Positions 61,401 through 64,000 of a stretch of 64,000 nucleotides of DNA are shown here, piece after piece. The stretch is taken from positions 28,812,064-28,876,063 of the forward strand of contig OY741268.1 of assembly GCA_963514095.1 (NCBI GenBank), in the 5' to 3' direction. Within the stretch, counting starts at the first letter, position 1. Every line of letters starts with the position of its first letter. The notes under the pieces were generated by a model. It saw only the letters and a program-made list of their open reading frames with translations. It was not told the origin of the DNA and made no database searches. The DNA comes from Eutrigla gurnardus (Eukaryota > Chordata > Actinopteri > Perciformes > Triglidae). Both the position numbers and the translations under genes were made by a program.

Positions 61401-63914
61401 TCATCAAAATTTCACCTCATAACATTTAACAAAGTTATATTTGCATTTTAATCTTATATTTAAATTTTTGGAAGAAAAATGATTAAATCTTTTCGGGGGG
61501 GGGTCGCAGAGTTACTGCAGGGAGTTCAGAACTGGTCTGAACTTTAAACCTCGTTTAAAGTTCAGACCAGTTCTGAGCTCCACAAAGTTCCCCGTGATGA
61601 TTCAGATTATTTTTTACATAAGCAACAAAACCGGCTCATTTGTAAAGATAAACACCTCTTTTCCACCACTAAGGTCAAAACGGCCAAAACGTCACCGTGT
61701 GAGAGTCAAATCATGGTTTCTGTGATCTGCATCTCAGATTCCTGAGTTTCCTCCTAGATTTAGATTCAAGCAACAGCAACTATGTTTCTGGACTTCTTAC
61801 AAATCGGACCAATCTGCAGCCGCCGGATCAGAAGTGAAAAAGATAAATATATCATATCATCATCATCCTTAATGAAACTATGTAAACTAGTAAGTGATGT
61901 GAAACATGTCTCCAGCTTCTTATTGCTCAAACAAGGGTCTGTTCATCACACGCCCGGGCGTCCAGGCTGAACATTGTCTGAGCTCCCGACGGCCATCGCA
62001 GTATTAATGACCCGAGGGGGGCGCCGGCGGTTATTAAATCGTTAGCGATGTGGAAGGTGGGTGTTGACATCAGTAAACATCTGCTAACCAAATATGCGTG
62101 TCGGGTGCAGGTTGAATCAGAAAGAGGTTATCTGCTCCGAGGAGCGGCTCACGACACGCCGGCAGGGAAGGAGCGGTCCAGCTGGCCTTCACGCCTTCAG
62201 CGCCAGATGAAAGTAATATAATTTACACCCAAACACTTCCTCTGCCCAGAGCTGCACCTATTACAGTATCCAGCACTCCATCAGCGCTGATGGCTCCGCG
62301 AAATGTTGCTGCACTCCGTGTCGGGTGTTAAATTAGATGTCTCCGACAATCAGACAAGAAGAAGTTGTTTACTGATTTGTTGTTGCCCTGAACTTCCTCC
62401 CGTTTACAGATAAGGGAGGAGGAGGTGGTCTTCCTGATCCGGATATTTACAAGCCTCCGGGCGACAGGCGACACCAACAGGTATCGTAGGTGTGAAACGG
62501 GGTGAAATGTGTACGATGTTTATGGATTGATAAGACTGATTTTTAGATCCAGGGAGGATTCATTGGATGAGGTAAACAAGTTTGATTCAGCTTGAATTTA
62601 AAAACACCAGTCTAAGTTTACATAAACCTCCACCATGTTTAACAATATTGCATGATTTTTGAGATATTGTGAGTTGTTTATGTTTGTTTACATATTCATA
62701 AACGGAACAGAATGTTCCTGAAAATGTTGGTCAAAGTTAAAACTCAGCTCGCCGTTAAAATCCTCCTTCCAGCTCAAATTCCAGTTAGAAATTCAGTTCT
62801 TGGAAGGAACTATTTTTCCAGGCGTAATAACATTTCAGCTTCCTTGGCTCTGCTGTGATTGACAGCTCAGAGGGCGGAACCAAAGTGTAAAGGAGGACAA
62901 CGATTGGCTGAAAGTTACACTTCGGACTTGTTTCAGGCTCGTACTGCTGTTTAACTTCTCCCAGTACGTCGTCCTCATGTTCATACTGGGAGTGTTGGGA
63001 AGCTGTTCTCCGACCAGGATCTGTTTATCTCACTGCTTCCTGGTTAGAAAGTCCAATCAGAGCCAGCCAGAGAACTTTTGACCAATGGGATGCAGCCGTA
63101 GGAACATGTGACCCTTGTGCAGAACGTAAAAGGAGACTCTCTTGAACTTGATATGACCTGCTAGCTCCACCCGGGCCACTTATGTAAACAGGAAGCAGCC
63201 AGACATTAAAATCAAGTGCACCCAGAATGGGATTTGATATCATTGTCAGTTTAAGATCAAATAAACTCTGCAGGGATTTCTGCGAGGTTGAATTAACTAA
63301 ACCCAGAGACTTAACGGTCTCTTGAATGATGGTTAAAACAGGGAGGCTGAGCTCTACTGTCTTTTTGTTTGTTCTGTTCTCTTTTGTTTTGATTTAGTTT
63401 GTTTTTGTAAAGCGTTTTTGAGCATCATATATAAAACCTAAGTAATATTATTATTATGAATAAAGTAAACCCTGCAGACACACTGTTGAAGACGGGAGGA
63501 ACCTCTAATAATGGAGAGAAGTCAGAATAAGACTGGTACGGTGCTTTAACACCTAGAAGCATCAGTTAACCTCTACGACCTCTGACATCACGGCGGCCGC
63601 TCACCTGAAAGTAGAAGAAGGCCTGACCGAACCAGTAGTGCATGATGGTGGTTTGGGCGGCGTCGTAGTGGAGCTTCTTCCAGATGAACTGGGCCATGAG
63701 GGTCTGGATCAGCAGGCAGCAGCAGAGGACCGGCAGGTTGTGAGCACGAAACAGCAGACAGACCAGCAGCACCAAGCCGCTGTAGATCTCCCACAATCCC
63801 CTGCTCTTGAGCTTGGCGTCCGCCGTGACGATCTGGGATCGCAGCAGGTCTTTGGTTCCCGTGAAGAGGATTCCCAGGATGAAGACGTAGACGAAGCGCG
63901 CCTCCACGGTTCCC
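54969..63914 (-). CDS. pigg: PIGG (GPI ethanolamine phosphate transferase 2), last three coding exons
   Basis: Three exons on the minus strand: 63914-63605, 59561-59398 and 55191-54969 (stop). They join in frame to 697 nt, about 231 C-terminal residues; the catalytic N-terminal part lies beyond the window. Recognised wording includes RFVYVFILGILFTGTKDLLR, then GNSNNIATVDISVGFVGLES, and YHLFIWSVFSPKLLYESTHL near the end. This part is the multi-helix membrane domain. PIGG sits in the ER membrane and adds the side-branch ethanolamine phosphate to the second mannose of GPI anchors. The last exon could in principle splice at GTAAGT near 54979, but ending at the TAG two codons further fits the family. 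Introns of 4.2 and 4.0 kb hold a SINE, CA/CACG and CATC repeats, a hairpin and other repeats. PIGG is convergent with the TMEM271-like gene. Confidence 0.93.
55341..55432. repeat. Compound (CA)n(CACG)n microsatellite in the PIGG last intron
   Basis: CA repeats run into about twelve cacg/gcac units and back into CA. It lies about 150 bp upstream (in transcript terms) of the last PIGG exon. Alternating purine-pyrimidine of this length favours Z-DNA. Confidence 0.9.
55691..55796 (-). mobile_element. tRNA-derived SINE in a PIGG intron, copy D
   Basis: Minus strand: gggatggcggatagctcagt with box A-like tagctcagtcggtagag, then box B-like cgtttcaatcc. It continues gaccctttctgcatgtcgtc and ccatctctctcccc. 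It is transcribed in the same sense as PIGG. Confidence 0.75.
58915..59215. repeat. (CATC)n tract with dispersed teleost repeat
   Basis: About eleven CATC units (58915-58959) lead into a sequence containing cctgcatgtctttggactgt, gggaggaagccggagaaccc and ggggagaacatgcaaactcc. That text I recall as recurring throughout fish genomes, often next to CATC repeats. The class is not certain. It lies in a PIGG intron. Confidence 0.6.
61521..61581. repeat. 29-bp near-perfect inverted repeat, 3-nt loop
   Basis: The left arm 61521-61549 (starts ggagttcagaactgg) and right arm 61553-61581 (ends ccagttctgagctcc) are complementary at 28 of 29 positions. The exception is a T opposite G, which would be a G-U wobble in RNA. 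The loop is ctc. It lies within a PIGG intron. Confidence 0.9.
63405..63465 (+). repeat. Possible LINE/SINE 3'-tail remnant
   Basis: The words gtaaagcgtttttgagca, atatataaaacctaagt and attattattat resemble the conserved 3' tail of fish L2-like elements (compare 13797-13860). No coding part is present. Confidence 0.4.
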
Positions 63915-64000
63915 CTGCAGGAGGAAGATCACGGACGGGATCAGATCTGCGTTCGCAGTCTTGATTTTTCTCAACAAAACTTTAAATTCAAGTTATCGTG

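Overview
This is about 64 kb of nuclear DNA from a teleost fish, most likely a percomorph. The evidence is vertebrate genes with short GT-AG introns, long CA/TG microsatellites, tRNA-derived SINEs, an L2-like LINE and other repeats typical of fish genomes. No bacterial, plasmid or viral gene organisation is visible. The species cannot be named from the sequence.

Layout. A repeat-rich flank (1-5.1 kb) precedes a single-coding-exon GT31 glycosyltransferase of the B3GNT2 type on the plus strand (5.2-6.6 kb). EIF1AD follows on the minus strand (8.3-9.3 kb, untranslated first exon to about 10.15 kb). CTSF (cathepsin F) is on the minus strand with 14 coding exons (11.5-17.1 kb). AUP1 lies divergently on the plus strand with 12 coding exons (18.1-25.0 kb). 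An AT-rich repeat block with a duplicated SINE fills 25.4-28.6 kb. FNTA is on the plus strand with 9 exons (28.9-33.5 kb). A gene-poor stretch leads to a single-coding-exon tetraspan membrane protein of the TMEM271 type on the plus strand (40.5-41.3 kb). A 13.6-kb intergenic region follows, with minisatellites and a decayed coding-like fragment. The last three coding exons of PIGG lie on the minus strand (55.0-63.9 kb); the rest of PIGG lies beyond the right edge.

I joined exons by eye at splice sites. The EIF1AD, CTSF, AUP1 and FNTA models each stay in frame from start to stop and give 167, 474, 415 and 365 residues, close to the human lengths as I remember them. The genes do not form one pathway. 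They are housekeeping or endomembrane genes: Golgi glycan extension, an rRNA/translation-related nuclear protein, a lysosomal protease, ER and lipid-droplet quality control, protein prenylation, a membrane protein of unknown role, and ER GPI-anchor synthesis.

I found no convincing new multi-gene system. The best leads are listed here. (1) Long UG repeats abut two CTSF splice sites, one of them on the exon carrying the catalytic cysteine. (2) A run of exon-like but disrupted coding segments lies at 50.4-51.2 kb. (3) A near-perfect 29-bp hairpin lies at 61.5 kb. (4) A foldback element with an internal tandem array lies at 39.5 kb. (5) A two-length minisatellite with an ordered unit pattern lies at 49.1-50.2 kb. 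(6) A CTCF-like motif is tandemly duplicated at 2.86-2.94 kb.
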